This document shows, in pieces, positions 7,284-13,822 of a stretch of 14,658 nt of DNA. Source of the DNA: Urinicoccus sp. (GTDB lineage: Bacteria; Bacillota; Clostridia; Tissierellales; Peptoniphilaceae); contig JASBZN010000019.1 of NCBI GenBank assembly GCA_029983435.1, positions 1 through 14,658 of the forward strand. Direction: 5' to 3'. Below the pieces are notes generated by a model. The model did not search any database, was not told where the DNA came from, and worked only from the letters and a program-made list of their open reading frames with translations. Numbering within the stretch: position 1 is the stretch's first letter; each line of letters opens with the position of its first letter. The position numbers were made by a program, and so were the translations under genes.

Positions 7284-9244
7284 GAAATCACTGCTCCATC
7301 TTCTAAGTCTTCTAAGCTTGTGGCTAGGGATAAGTTCCCGTTTGCATCTTCTGCCGCCAAAACCATTCCGCTGGATTCAATTCCTCTAAACTTATGTGGT
7401 TTTAAGTTGGTAAGCACTAGGATTTTCTTCCCTTCTAAGTCTTCTGGCTTATAGTGGCTCTTAATGTTAGAAACAATGGTTCTTTCTTCTTCTCCTATCT
7501 TTAAGTGGAGAAGATAGAGGCGGTCTGCATTGGGATGGTCTTCTACAGACAAGACTTTCGCTAATTTTATTTCTAATTTTTCAAAATCATCCAAGCTGAT
7601 CTCTTCTTTACTTGGCTTTGTTTCTTTTTCTTCTTGAACCTTTTCTCCATGGGCTAGTTTTCTCTTGGCAATAAGATCTTCGTGGGCTTGCGCTAGGGCT
7701 TGTATTTCTTCTTCCACATCTAATCTTGGGAAGATGATTTTTCCTTTTTTCACCTTAACGCCTGTTTGGGTTAATCCCCATTCCTTGGCATCTTTTAATT
7801 CAATATCTCCAGAAATTCGCAGTTGTTTACGAATTTCCAAAGCGGTATTTTCCATGGTGGGATAAATTAATATGGACACAATCCGCAAGGCTTCTGCCAA
7901 ATGGTAGAGGACAGTTCCCAACTCTTCCATCTTGCCTTCCTTGGCCAAAATCCAAGGCGTCGTTTCATCTACATACTTGTTGCATCGACGAATCAAGGTC
8001 CAAATGTCACTCAAAGCAGTGGAGAATTGAAAATGTTCCATGGCTTTTTCATTCTTATCCGCAATAGACAGAGCCATTTCTTCCAATTCTTTGGAATATT
8101 TTCCTCCTTGGCCAGGTTCTGGAATTTCTCCAAAGTATTTTTCAATCATGGAAACAGTTCGAGAGACTAAATTCCCTAGGTCATTGGCTAGATCCGAATT
8201 TAAACGTTGAAGGAACTTATCCGTTTCAAAGCTTCCGTCATTTCCAAAGGAAAATTCTCTTAAAAGGAAGTATTTTAAGGCGTCAATTCCGTAGCGGTCA
8301 ATAATGGGCTCTGGATAAACGACATTTCCCTTAGACTTACTCATTTTGTCGTTATTAAAAAGAATCCATCCATGACCAAAAACTTTTTCTGGCAAGGGGA
8401 TATCTAAGGCCATTAAAAGAGCAGGCCAAATAATAACGTGGAAACGCATAATTTCTTTTCCTACGAAGTGGACTTGAGCTGGCCAGTAGCGGTTGAAAGT
8501 TTCTTGGTCTTTTCCGTAACCAATCCCTGTTAAATAACAGCTTAAGGCATCAATCCAAACATAGATGACGTGGTTTTCATCAAAGGGAACAGGAACTCCC
8601 CAATCAAAACTGGACCGAGTCACAGACAAGTCTTCCAAACCATCTTTTAAGAAGTTATTGATCATTTCCTTTTTCCGAAATTCTGGCTCAATAAACTCTG
8701 GATGTTCTTCATAGAGTTTTAAGAGTCGGTCGCGGTATTTTGATAGGCGGAAGAAATAAGTTTCTTCTTTTTGCAGTTGGGTTGGACGACCACAGTCTGG
8801 ACAAGTATGCCCTTCTCCCAATTGGGTTTCTGTCCAGAAAGCTTCACAGGGAGTACAGTAGTAGCCCTCGTATTCTCCCTTATAAATTTCTCCCTTATCA
8901 TAGAGTTTTTGGAAGAGCTCTTGGACGTTTTTTTCATGATCTTCATCTGTCGACCGGACAAAGGCATCGTAGCGAATATCCAACTTTTCCCATAGTTCCT
9001 TAATATCTTTTACAATGTTGTCAACATAGGGCTTGGGTTCCATTCCTTGCTCACGGGCTTTTTCTTGAATTTTTTGCCCATGTTCATCCGTCCCTGTTGT
9101 AAAGAAGACATCATAGCCTTGAAGCTCTTTAAACTTCTTTACAGCATCTGTTGCTACTGTACAATACGTGTGGCCAATGTGTAAATTATCACTAGGATAA
9201 TAAATTGGCGTTGTAATATAATATGGTTTTTTATTCTTATCCAT
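7280..9244 (-). CDS. metG: Methionyl-tRNA synthetase
   Basis: This class I synthetase attaches methionine to tRNA-Met for initiation and elongation. From the start I choose it has 654 residues. The HIGH motif (residues 22-25) is in NLHIGHTY, and KMSKS is at 300-304. A zinc knuckle has CTPC (130-133) and CPDC (148-151). The C-terminal part from about residue 550 is an EMAP-II/Arc1p-like tRNA-binding OB-fold that usually also mediates dimerisation. The ATG at 9244 follows AGGGGG with about 6 nt spacing. A GTG at 9283 is in frame but lies at the predicted transcription start, with no ribosome binding site, so it is rejected. It is the first gene of a long operon. No T-box fits in the short leader of about 40 nt. 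Confidence 0.97.
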   Translation of the reverse strand: MDKNKKPYYITTPIYYPSDNLHIGHTYCTVATDAVKKFKELQGYDVFFTTGTDEHGQKIQEKAREQGMEPKPYVDNIVKDIKELWEKLDIRYDAFVRSTDEDHEKNVQELFQKLYDKGEIYKGEYEGYYCTPCEAFWTETQLGEGHTCPDCGRPTQLQKEETYFFRLSKYRDRLLKLYEEHPEFIEPEFRKKEMINNFLKDGLEDLSVTRSSFDWGVPVPFDENHVIYVWIDALSCYLTGIGYGKDQETFNRYWPAQVHFVGKEIMRFHVIIWPALLMALDIPLPEKVFGHGWILFNNDKMSKSKGNVVYPEPIIDRYGIDALKYFLLREFSFGNDGSFETDKFLQRLNSDLANDLGNLVSRTVSMIEKYFGEIPEPGQGGKYSKELEEMALSIADKNEKAMEHFQFSTALSDIWTLIRRCNKYVDETTPWILAKEGKMEELGTVLYHLAEALRIVSILIYPTMENTALEIRKQLRISGDIELKDAKEWGLTQTGVKVKKGKIIFPRLDVEEEIQALAQAHEDLIAKRKLAHGEKVQEEKETKPSKEEISLDDFEKLEIKLAKVLSVEDHPNADRLYLLHLKIGEEERTIVSNIKSHYKPEDLEGKKILVLTNLKPHKFRGIESSGMVLAAEDANGNLSLATSLEDLEDGAVIS

Positions 9245-9255
9245 CCTAATCCCCC

Positions 9256-9269
9256 TAAATGAGCATTTA
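9256..9269. repeat. Perfect 14-bp dyad before the metG ribosome binding site
   Basis: TAAATG and CATTTA face each other across 2 bp. The dyad lies downstream of the predicted transcription start and just before the AGGGGG of metG. A 2-nt loop makes an RNA hairpin poor, so a protein-binding site is the likelier reading. It could be an operator for this operon, whose fifth gene encodes an ArsR repressor; that link is inference only, since its core is not the TGAA/TTCA type seen for SmtB-like proteins. Confidence 0.45.
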
Positions 9270-9291
9270 ACAGTTTTATTCACTAGCTTCT

Positions 9292-9320
9292 ATTATACTT
9301 AAAAATTGTCTCTTTTTCAA
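9292..9320 (-). promoter_or_regulatory. Promoter of the metG operon
   Basis: On the minus strand TTGAAA (9315-9320) and TATAAT (9292-9297) are 17 bp apart, a near-consensus sigma-A promoter. The start would be near 9285, giving a leader of about 40 nt before the metG ATG. It probably drives metG through the glutaredoxin gene, because all junctions overlap or are short until the terminator at 4417. Confidence 0.9.
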
Positions 9321-9418
9321 TCAAGCTTCCCTTCTATGGAAAAAGCAACTGCTTTTTTCTTATCCCTTCACGCCCTTTTATTCTCCCATAGATTTTTCTT
9401 AAAAAAGCAAAAAAACTT

Positions 9419-9447
9419 TTGTATTTTTTCTCATTTAAGTCTATACT
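9419..9447 (+). promoter_or_regulatory. Candidate promoter of the alanine/glycine symporter gene
   Basis: TTGTAT (9419-9424) and TATACT (9442-9447) are 17 bp apart, with the -10 a 5/6 match and the -35 a 3/6 match. The upstream 60 bp is rich in A and T runs, which could act as an UP element. The gene's AAGGAGG lies at 9471-9477. The stretch between this promoter and the divergent metG promoter also holds a weak AT-rich hairpin (9340-9357) and nothing else I can name. Confidence 0.6.
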
Positions 9448-9486
9448 TAATAAATATATATATTCTAATTAAGGAGGATAGAGAAG

Positions 9487-10896
9487 ATGGATTTGTTTTT
9501 TAAGGTAAACAAAGTGTTAAATGGCTACATATGGGGCCTTCCAATGATTATCCTTTTAGTTGGCTGCGGTTTATACTTGGCCATCCGAACGAGGTTTATC
9601 GCCTTTCGAAAATTCCCTTTCATTGTGAAGGAAACGATTGGCCGCGTTATTTCCAAAAATCAACATACAGGTCATGTGGGAGAAGTGAGTTCCTTTCAAG
9701 CCCTTTCCACAGCCTTGGCTGCCACAGTAGGGACTGGAAATATCGTCGGCGTTTCTGGAGCTATTCTTTTAGGGGGCCCTGGAGCGATCTTTTGGATGTG
9801 GATTGCTGCCCTAATGGGAATGACAACTAAGATGGCGGAAACCACCCTAGCTGTAGCCTTTCGGGATGTTAAAGAAGACGGATCCATCCAAGGTGGGCCC
9901 ATGTACTATATTTCCAAGGGCCTAGGTTTAAACGGCTTGGCAAAGTTTTTCGCTTTCTTTGCTATGATTGCAACTCTGGGAACAGGAAACACCGTCCAAT
10001 CCAATGCAATTTCTGAAACCCTCTATGCTTCTTTTCAAGTTCCTAAGCTGGCCAGTGCCATTGTCATTACCTTGATTACCTCCATTGTTATTATTGGAGG
10101 GATTAAGAGAATTGGTGCCTTTACAGAAAAGCTTGTACCCTTTATGTCTGTCCTCTACGTGGTAGGAGCCCTACTTATTATCTTTAGCCGGATTACCCAC
10201 GTTCCTGCAGCTTTTGGCCTCATCTTTCGAGGAGCTTTTCAAACTAAGGCTGCTGCTGGCGGCATCGGTGGTTACACCCTGGTTTTAGCCATGCGAAATG
10301 GAGTTGCCCGGGGAGTCTTCACCAACGAAGCTGGCTTGGGATCTTCTCCTATTGCCCATGCTGCCGCTTCCACTGACCACCCAGCTCGCCAGGGCCTTTG
10401 GGGTGTCTTTGAAGTTTTTGTAGACACTATTGTCGTCTGTACTATTACTTCTCTAGTTATTTTAACAACGGGAGTTTGGACAGGTCATGGAGATGCATCT
10501 TCTCTAGTTGCCTTTTCCTTTGAAGAGGGCTTTCCTGGAGGAAAGTACGTTGTGACCTTTGGCCTCGTACTTTTTGCCCTTTCCACTATTTTGGGTTGGG
10601 AATATTACGGCGAAACCTGCTGCCGTTATCTCTTTGGCGATAAGGTGGGCAATTACTATAAATTTATTTTCGTTCCCTTAGTCTTTGTTGGCGCTCTTAT
10701 TCGTCTTGATGCTGTTTGGGCTATTTCTGATAATTTAAATGGTCTTATGGCTATTCCAAACTTAATTGGCCTTATTGGTCTAGCGGGTGTCTTTGTTCGC
10801 TTGCAAAAGCAATTCTTCTCAGACCATCCCAGCGAACCCTACCAAGTGGAGGATTGGATGTCTATCTTAGATTCTCCTAAAAAGGCTGAAGATTAA
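9487..10896 (+). CDS. Sodium:alanine/glycine symporter, AGCS family
   Basis: This membrane transporter imports alanine or glycine with sodium or protons. The 469 residues and about 11 hydrophobic segments fit the AGCS family (AlsT/DagA/AgcS type). The family signature is clear: VGTGNIVGV around residues 81-89, then GGPGAIFWMWIAALMG (about 96-111), followed by KMAETTLAV and GGPMYYISKGLG. A second conserved region reads TNEAGLGSSPIAHAAA (about 280-295), and LGWEYYGETCCRY follows near 375-390. The ATG is 9 nt after a full AAGGAGG. It is a single-gene unit on the plus strand, divergent from metG, with its own terminator. The preferred amino acid cannot be decided from sequence. Confidence 0.95.
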   Translation: MDLFFKVNKVLNGYIWGLPMIILLVGCGLYLAIRTRFIAFRKFPFIVKETIGRVISKNQHTGHVGEVSSFQALSTALAATVGTGNIVGVSGAILLGGPGAIFWMWIAALMGMTTKMAETTLAVAFRDVKEDGSIQGGPMYYISKGLGLNGLAKFFAFFAMIATLGTGNTVQSNAISETLYASFQVPKLASAIVITLITSIVIIGGIKRIGAFTEKLVPFMSVLYVVGALLIIFSRITHVPAAFGLIFRGAFQTKAAAGGIGGYTLVLAMRNGVARGVFTNEAGLGSSPIAHAAASTDHPARQGLWGVFEVFVDTIVVCTITSLVILTTGVWTGHGDASSLVAFSFEEGFPGGKYVVTFGLVLFALSTILGWEYYGETCCRYLFGDKVGNYYKFIFVPLVFVGALIRLDAVWAISDNLNGLMAIPNLIGLIGLAGVFVRLQKQFFSDHPSEPYQVEDWMSILDSPKKAED

Positions 10897-10902
10897 AACC
10901 CG

Positions 10903-10934
10903 AACCTCTGGAAACTTTCCAGAGGTTTCCTTTT
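10903..10934 (+). terminator. Rho-independent terminator of the symporter gene
   Basis: AACCTCTGG (10903-10911) pairs with CCAGAGGTT (10919-10927) around a 7-nt AAACTTT loop, whose AAA and TTT can also pair. The stem is followed by TCCTTTT. It begins 6 bp after the symporter stop codon and separates that gene from proS. Confidence 0.9.
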
Positions 10935-10965
10935 GGAGACAAATCTTCCTGTTCCCTAGGACTTA

Positions 10966-10974
10966 TGCTATAAT
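10966..10974 (+). promoter_or_regulatory. Extended -10 promoter of proS
   Basis: TGCTATAAT gives a perfect TATAAT (10969-10974) with the TGn extension. No good -35 hexamer is seen at 16-18 bp, as is usual for extended -10 promoters. The leader before the proS ATG would be about 73 nt, AT-rich and without an obvious hairpin or T-box. Confidence 0.75.
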
Positions 10975-11053
10975 AAAGACTGGTTTAGATTGTTTTTATC
11001 ATCAATTATTTTATTTCATAAATATATTTAATCTATAAAGAAAGGAAGTCACT

Positions 11054-12751
11054 ATGAAACTTAGCAATTATTACATGCCCACCTTAAGAGAAGTGCCTTC
11101 AGATGCTGAAATTGCTAGTCACCAACTCCTTCTAAGGGGTGGAATGATTCGTAAATCAGCAACAGGTATTTATACCTATCTTCCCTTAGGCTACCGGGTT
11201 ATTCGAAAAATCGAAGCCATTGTCCGCGAAGAAATGGAACGCGCTGGATCCCTAGAGATTTTAATGAGTGCCCTACAACCCAAAGAGATTTGGGAACAAT
11301 CCGGTCGCTGGTCTGTCTATGGTCCAGAAATGTTTAAATTAAAAGACCGGAACCAAAGGGAATTTTGCCTAGGCCCTACAGCAGAAGAATATTTCACTTC
11401 CTTGGTTAAAGATGAAGTGCGTAGTTACAAACAACTTCCCCTAAATATTTACCAAATTCAAACCAAGTACCGGGATGAAAAGCGTCCTCGCTTTGGTTTA
11501 AACCGGGCTAGAGAATTTTCTATGAAAGATGCCTACACCTTTGATACCAATGAAGAAACCATGGTAAAAAGTTATGAAAATATGTATCAGGCTTATGAAC
11601 GAATTTTTGACCGTCTTCACTTGGACTACCGCATTGTTTTAGGAGATTCTGGAGCCATGGGAGGATCTTCTTCCCACGAATTTATTGCCCTTTCTGAAAC
11701 AGGCGAAGGTGTTATTTGCTTTACTAAAGACGGTAAATTTGCCGCCACTGATGAAAAAGCCCCCGTCTACTACCAAGCTCCACCTGAAGAAGACGCTAAA
11801 AGTTTGGAAAAGGTAGAGACTCCCAAGCTTTCCACTATTGAAGACATCTCTTCCTACTTAAAAGTAGATAAAAAACGTTGTGCCAAAGCGGTGGATCTCC
11901 TTATCGACCAAGAACCCACCATTGTCTTTATTCCTGGCGACCGGGAACTCAATGTCATCAAACTGGCAGCCTATGCTCAAGTACCAGAACATGCCATTGA
12001 AAAAATGGACGATGAAACCATTGTAGCTTGCGGATCCTATCCTGGCTTTACTGGTCCCATGGATTTAAAAGATACTCGCATTATCATTGATTCTTCCTTG
12101 ACCCATATCAATAACTTGGTTGTTGGAGCCAACGAAGCAGATTACCACTATATCAACGCTTGCTATGGCCGCGATTTTGAAGGAGAGGTTGCAGAAGACC
12201 TTCTAACAATTCAAGCAGGCGATAAAACAGAAGATGGAGAAGACCTTCTTTTCCGCCGAGGTATTGAAGTAGGAAACATCTTCCAATTGGGAACAAAATA
12301 TTCTGAAGCCCTTCATGCCACTTACCTAGATGAAAATGGCAAGGAACAATTTTTCTACATGGGAAGTTATGGCGTGGGAATTACTCGGACTGTTACAGCC
12401 ATTGTGGAACAAAACCACGACGATCACGGAATCATCTGGCCCCTAGACCTCGCTCCCTACCAAGTCATCATTACCATTGTCCAAACCAAAGACCAAGACC
12501 AAGTAGACTTAGGTGAAAAAATTTATAACGACCTAGAAGATAAGGGCATCCAAGTTCTTTTAGATGACCGAAAAGAAAGAGCTGGCGTTAAGTTCAACGA
12601 TCGGGACCTTATTGGAATTCCTCTACGAATTACTGTAGGAAAAAAAGCTTCCGAAGGAATTGTTGAATACTCCACAAGAAAAGAAATGGAAAATAAAGAT
12701 CTCCCAGTAGAAGAAGCCCTGTCAGAAATCTTAACTATTTGTCAAAAATAA
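11054..12751 (+). CDS. proS: Prolyl-tRNA synthetase, bacterial type with editing domain
   Basis: ProRS charges tRNA-Pro and removes mischarged alanine. The 565 residues match the bacterial (type 1) form. Class II motif 2 lies in YRDEKRPRFGLNRAREFS (about 139-156), with motif 3 in YGVGITRTVTAIVEQ (about 439-453). Between them, residues about 225-400 form the inserted YbaK-like editing domain: Lys278 probably corresponds to the E. coli editing Lys279, GSYPGFTGP is its conserved loop, and His365 sits in the VGANEADYHY region. The C-terminal anticodon-binding domain starts near PLDLAPYQVIIT. AAGGAAG about 5 nt before the ATG is the ribosome binding site. It is a single-gene unit between two terminators. 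Confidence 0.97.
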   Translation: MKLSNYYMPTLREVPSDAEIASHQLLLRGGMIRKSATGIYTYLPLGYRVIRKIEAIVREEMERAGSLEILMSALQPKEIWEQSGRWSVYGPEMFKLKDRNQREFCLGPTAEEYFTSLVKDEVRSYKQLPLNIYQIQTKYRDEKRPRFGLNRAREFSMKDAYTFDTNEETMVKSYENMYQAYERIFDRLHLDYRIVLGDSGAMGGSSSHEFIALSETGEGVICFTKDGKFAATDEKAPVYYQAPPEEDAKSLEKVETPKLSTIEDISSYLKVDKKRCAKAVDLLIDQEPTIVFIPGDRELNVIKLAAYAQVPEHAIEKMDDETIVACGSYPGFTGPMDLKDTRIIIDSSLTHINNLVVGANEADYHYINACYGRDFEGEVAEDLLTIQAGDKTEDGEDLLFRRGIEVGNIFQLGTKYSEALHATYLDENGKEQFFYMGSYGVGITRTVTAIVEQNHDDHGIIWPLDLAPYQVIITIVQTKDQDQVDLGEKIYNDLEDKGIQVLLDDRKERAGVKFNDRDLIGIPLRITVGKKASEGIVEYSTRKEMENKDLPVEEALSEILTICQK

Positions 12752-12762
12752 ACTTTATAAGT

Positions 12763-12796
12763 AAAAAAATTGCCTGGATTTTCCAGGCAATTTTTT
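12763..12796. terminator. Bidirectional terminator between proS and the 132-residue protein gene
   Basis: An A7 run leads into ATTGCCTGGA, which pairs with TCCAGGCAAT around a 3-nt TTT loop and is followed by a T6 run. The A and T runs flank both sides, so the hairpin should end the proS transcript on the plus strand and work equally on the minus strand for the convergent gene. The stem is about 15 bp, counting the A-T flank. Confidence 0.92.
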
Positions 12797-12801
12797 ATAT
12801 T

Positions 12802-12837
12802 AAAGCCCTCCTTAAGAAAATTCCTAAGGAGGGCTTT
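12802..12837. repeat. 13-bp inverted repeat, second hairpin after proS
   Basis: AAAGCCCTCCTTA (12802-12814) is perfectly complementary to TAAGGAGGGCTTT (12825-12837), with a 10-nt middle. It is GC-rich for this genome, but neither side has a long T run, so it is not a standard terminator. It could be a backup terminator or a 3'-end stabilising stem. Confidence 0.75.
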
Positions 12838-12857
12838 GACTTTAGGATTTTTAGCCC

Positions 12858-12909
12858 TTTCTTTTTCACACGAAAATAAAGGCTCTTTTATCTTCTTGTG
12901 AAAAAGAAA
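12858..12909. repeat. 13-bp inverted repeat with a 26-bp middle
   Basis: TTTCTTTTTCACA (12858-12870) is perfectly complementary to TGTGAAAAAGAAA (12897-12909). The middle contains a further small imperfect hairpin, ATAAAG facing CTTTTAT. It lies just after the stop codon of the 132-residue protein gene. The rest of the 12752-12921 gap shows only the two hairpins already listed and no open reading frame worth calling. Confidence 0.7.
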
Positions 12910-12921
12910 AGATCCAAGATT

Positions 12922-13320
12922 TTATTTTACTTCCAATTTGGTAAAGGAATTTTTATTGAGTTGGGGTGGAATGATAATAGCTGTATCAATTAATTCTTTA
13001 CTTAAGTTTCCTACCAAAAGGCTGAGGGCTGAAGCACCTTGGCTACAGAGGTCGTAAGCCATTTTATCTACTTGGTCCATGGGAATCGCTTCTCCAAAGA
13101 CAGCGTGGATACTTTGATCAATTTCTATCACAAATAGGGCCTCTGGTCTAGGGCTTACCTTGGTATGAAGCCTATAAAGAGCTGCTGTTTCCTCTTCCAT
13201 TTGTTGGAAAGAATAATAGTGGTCTACATGAATATCCAAGGGTTTGGATGGATCTGGACTTTGCTCTAAAAGCTTTCCCTTACATTCTTCTAATCGAACT
13301 TGTAATTTTTTAATTTCCAT
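12922..13320 (-). CDS. Unknown 132-residue protein, possible SecB-like fold
   Basis: I do not recognise this protein with certainty. It has no signal peptide or membrane segment. Predicted strands are about 1-15, LDIHVDHYYSF (28-38), ETAALYRLHTKVS (43-55) and EALFVIEIDQSIHAVFG (60-76). Then comes a long helix-rich part (79-112) and a terminal IIIPPQLNKNSF. Four strands, a long helix and a Pro-Pro near the end recall the SecB chaperone, and small SecB-like proteins exist in Bacillota, so an export or folding chaperone is a reasonable guess, not a finding. The ATG has AGGAG about 5 nt upstream. It is a single gene convergent with proS, preceded by a near-consensus promoter, and it is the only gene downstream of the cobalamin riboswitch. 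Confidence 0.8.
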   Translation of the reverse strand: MEIKKLQVRLEECKGKLLEQSPDPSKPLDIHVDHYYSFQQMEEETAALYRLHTKVSPRPEALFVIEIDQSIHAVFGEAIPMDQVDKMAYDLCSQGASALSLLVGNLSKELIDTAIIIPPQLNKNSFTKLEVK

Positions 13321-13387
13321 TTTTTCTCCTTATAAAAGTACTGTGTTCATATCTTACCTTTTCCTACAATCCTACAAAACGGAGGGT

Positions 13388-13424
13388 TTGGATGAAGGTT
13401 CCATGGTTTAAGACCTTCATCCAA
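13388..13424 (-). repeat. 12-bp perfect hairpin at the start of the 132-residue gene's leader
   Basis: The arms at 13388-13399 and 13413-13424 are perfectly complementary over 12 bp (TTGGATGAAGGT and its reverse complement), with a 13-nt loop containing CCATGG. The hairpin begins only a few bases after the predicted start of the promoter at 13434-13462, so the mRNA would open with a strong stem. No T run follows, so it is not an intrinsic terminator. Confidence 0.75.
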
Positions 13425-13433
13425 GGATGTATG

Positions 13434-13462
13434 ATTCTACAAAAGACTTTTTCCAAAGTCAA
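13434..13462 (-). promoter_or_regulatory. Promoter of the 132-residue protein gene, downstream of the riboswitch
   Basis: On the minus strand TTGACT (13457-13462) and TAGAAT (13434-13439) are separated by exactly 17 bp, each a 5/6 match. It lies between the riboswitch terminator and the 132-residue gene, so it would drive that gene independently of the riboswitch. The leader would be about 107 nt. Confidence 0.75.
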
Positions 13463-13486
13463 CGAATAAGCATCTTTCAGATAATG

Positions 13487-13512
13487 AAAAAAGCATTGGA
13501 TCTAACCAATGC
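13487..13512 (-). terminator. Terminator of the cobalamin riboswitch
   Basis: GCATTGG (13493-13499) and CCAATGC (13506-13512) pair around a 6-nt loop, and on the minus strand the stem is followed by six T residues (13487-13492). It lies about 60 nt after the riboswitch aptamer and is its expected expression platform. RNA stopping here would be about 260 nt long. Confidence 0.88.
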
Positions 13513-13570
13513 CCGTTTTTGCATACCGATAGAAAGATGTATTCCAGCGTTTCCTCGCACCACACATAGA

Positions 13571-13733
13571 CTTTTATGCATGTTTTCTGACTTACCTATC
13601 CTTGCAGTCTATGCCTTCCCAAATTTCTTCAGTGGCTTTTATAGACGACTCCTGGCTTACAGCGGCGGGACCGTTTTGGACTTACACCAAATTCCATCTT
13701 GACTTTCATTCTAAGAATGAAATAACATAAAAG
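13571..13733 (-). promoter_or_regulatory. Cobalamin (vitamin B12) riboswitch aptamer
   Basis: The minus strand carries the conserved blocks of this RNA in the right order: GGAATTTGGTGTAAGTCC, then CGGTCCCGCCGCTGTAAGC, AGGAG, the B12 box GCCACTG followed by TGGGAAGGC, and finally AAGTCAGAAAACATGC. The closing stem P1 is CTTTTATG (13726-13733) with CATAAAAG (13571-13578), 8 perfect pairs. An internal stem pairs GTCTAT (13641-13646) with ATAGAC, and an 8-bp hairpin at 13704-13722 extends the 5' part. This RNA class binds cobalamin and usually represses B12 synthesis or transport genes. Here no such gene follows: a terminator, a second promoter and the 132-residue gene come next. The recognition is firm; what it controls is open. 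Confidence 0.95.
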
Positions 13734-13756
13734 TTCTTTGAAATTATAACATCTTC

Positions 13757-13785
13757 ATTATATAAGGGGGCCAGATAAATGTCAA
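13757..13785 (-). promoter_or_regulatory. Promoter of the cobalamin riboswitch
   Basis: On the minus strand TTGACA (13780-13785) and TATAAT (13757-13762) are separated by exactly 17 bp, a perfect sigma-A consensus. The start would be near 13750, about 17 nt before the first aptamer stem. Such a promoter suggests a strong, constitutive start that leaves control to the riboswitch. Confidence 0.93.
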
Positions 13786-13822
13786 TTGCTTTTTATTCGC
13801 AACCATGACTCTTCCCCAACCC

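Noticed and set aside
9340..9357. AAAAAGC/GCTTTTT hairpin as a terminator between the divergent genes
   Set aside because: The stem has only two G-C pairs, and no gene upstream on the plus strand needs termination there; it is likely a by-product of A and T runs.
9306..9503. Plus-strand open frame of 65 codons ahead of the symporter gene
   Set aside because: It overlaps the metG promoter, the symporter promoter and its ribosome binding site, and the encoded sequence is low-complexity Phe/Leu/Lys from AT-rich DNA.
9531..9830. Alternative frame inside the symporter gene
   Set aside because: It is a shadow of a well-conserved transporter frame; it has no family features of its own.
10975..11053. 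T-box riboswitch before proS, or before metG (9245-9285)
   Set aside because: Both leaders are under 80 nt, lack a T-box sequence and have no terminator before the gene, so there is no room for this RNA.
13427..13702. Plus-strand open frame of 91 codons
   Set aside because: It runs antisense through the promoter, terminator and aptamer of the riboswitch region; there is no ribosome binding site and the composition is explained by the RNA structure.
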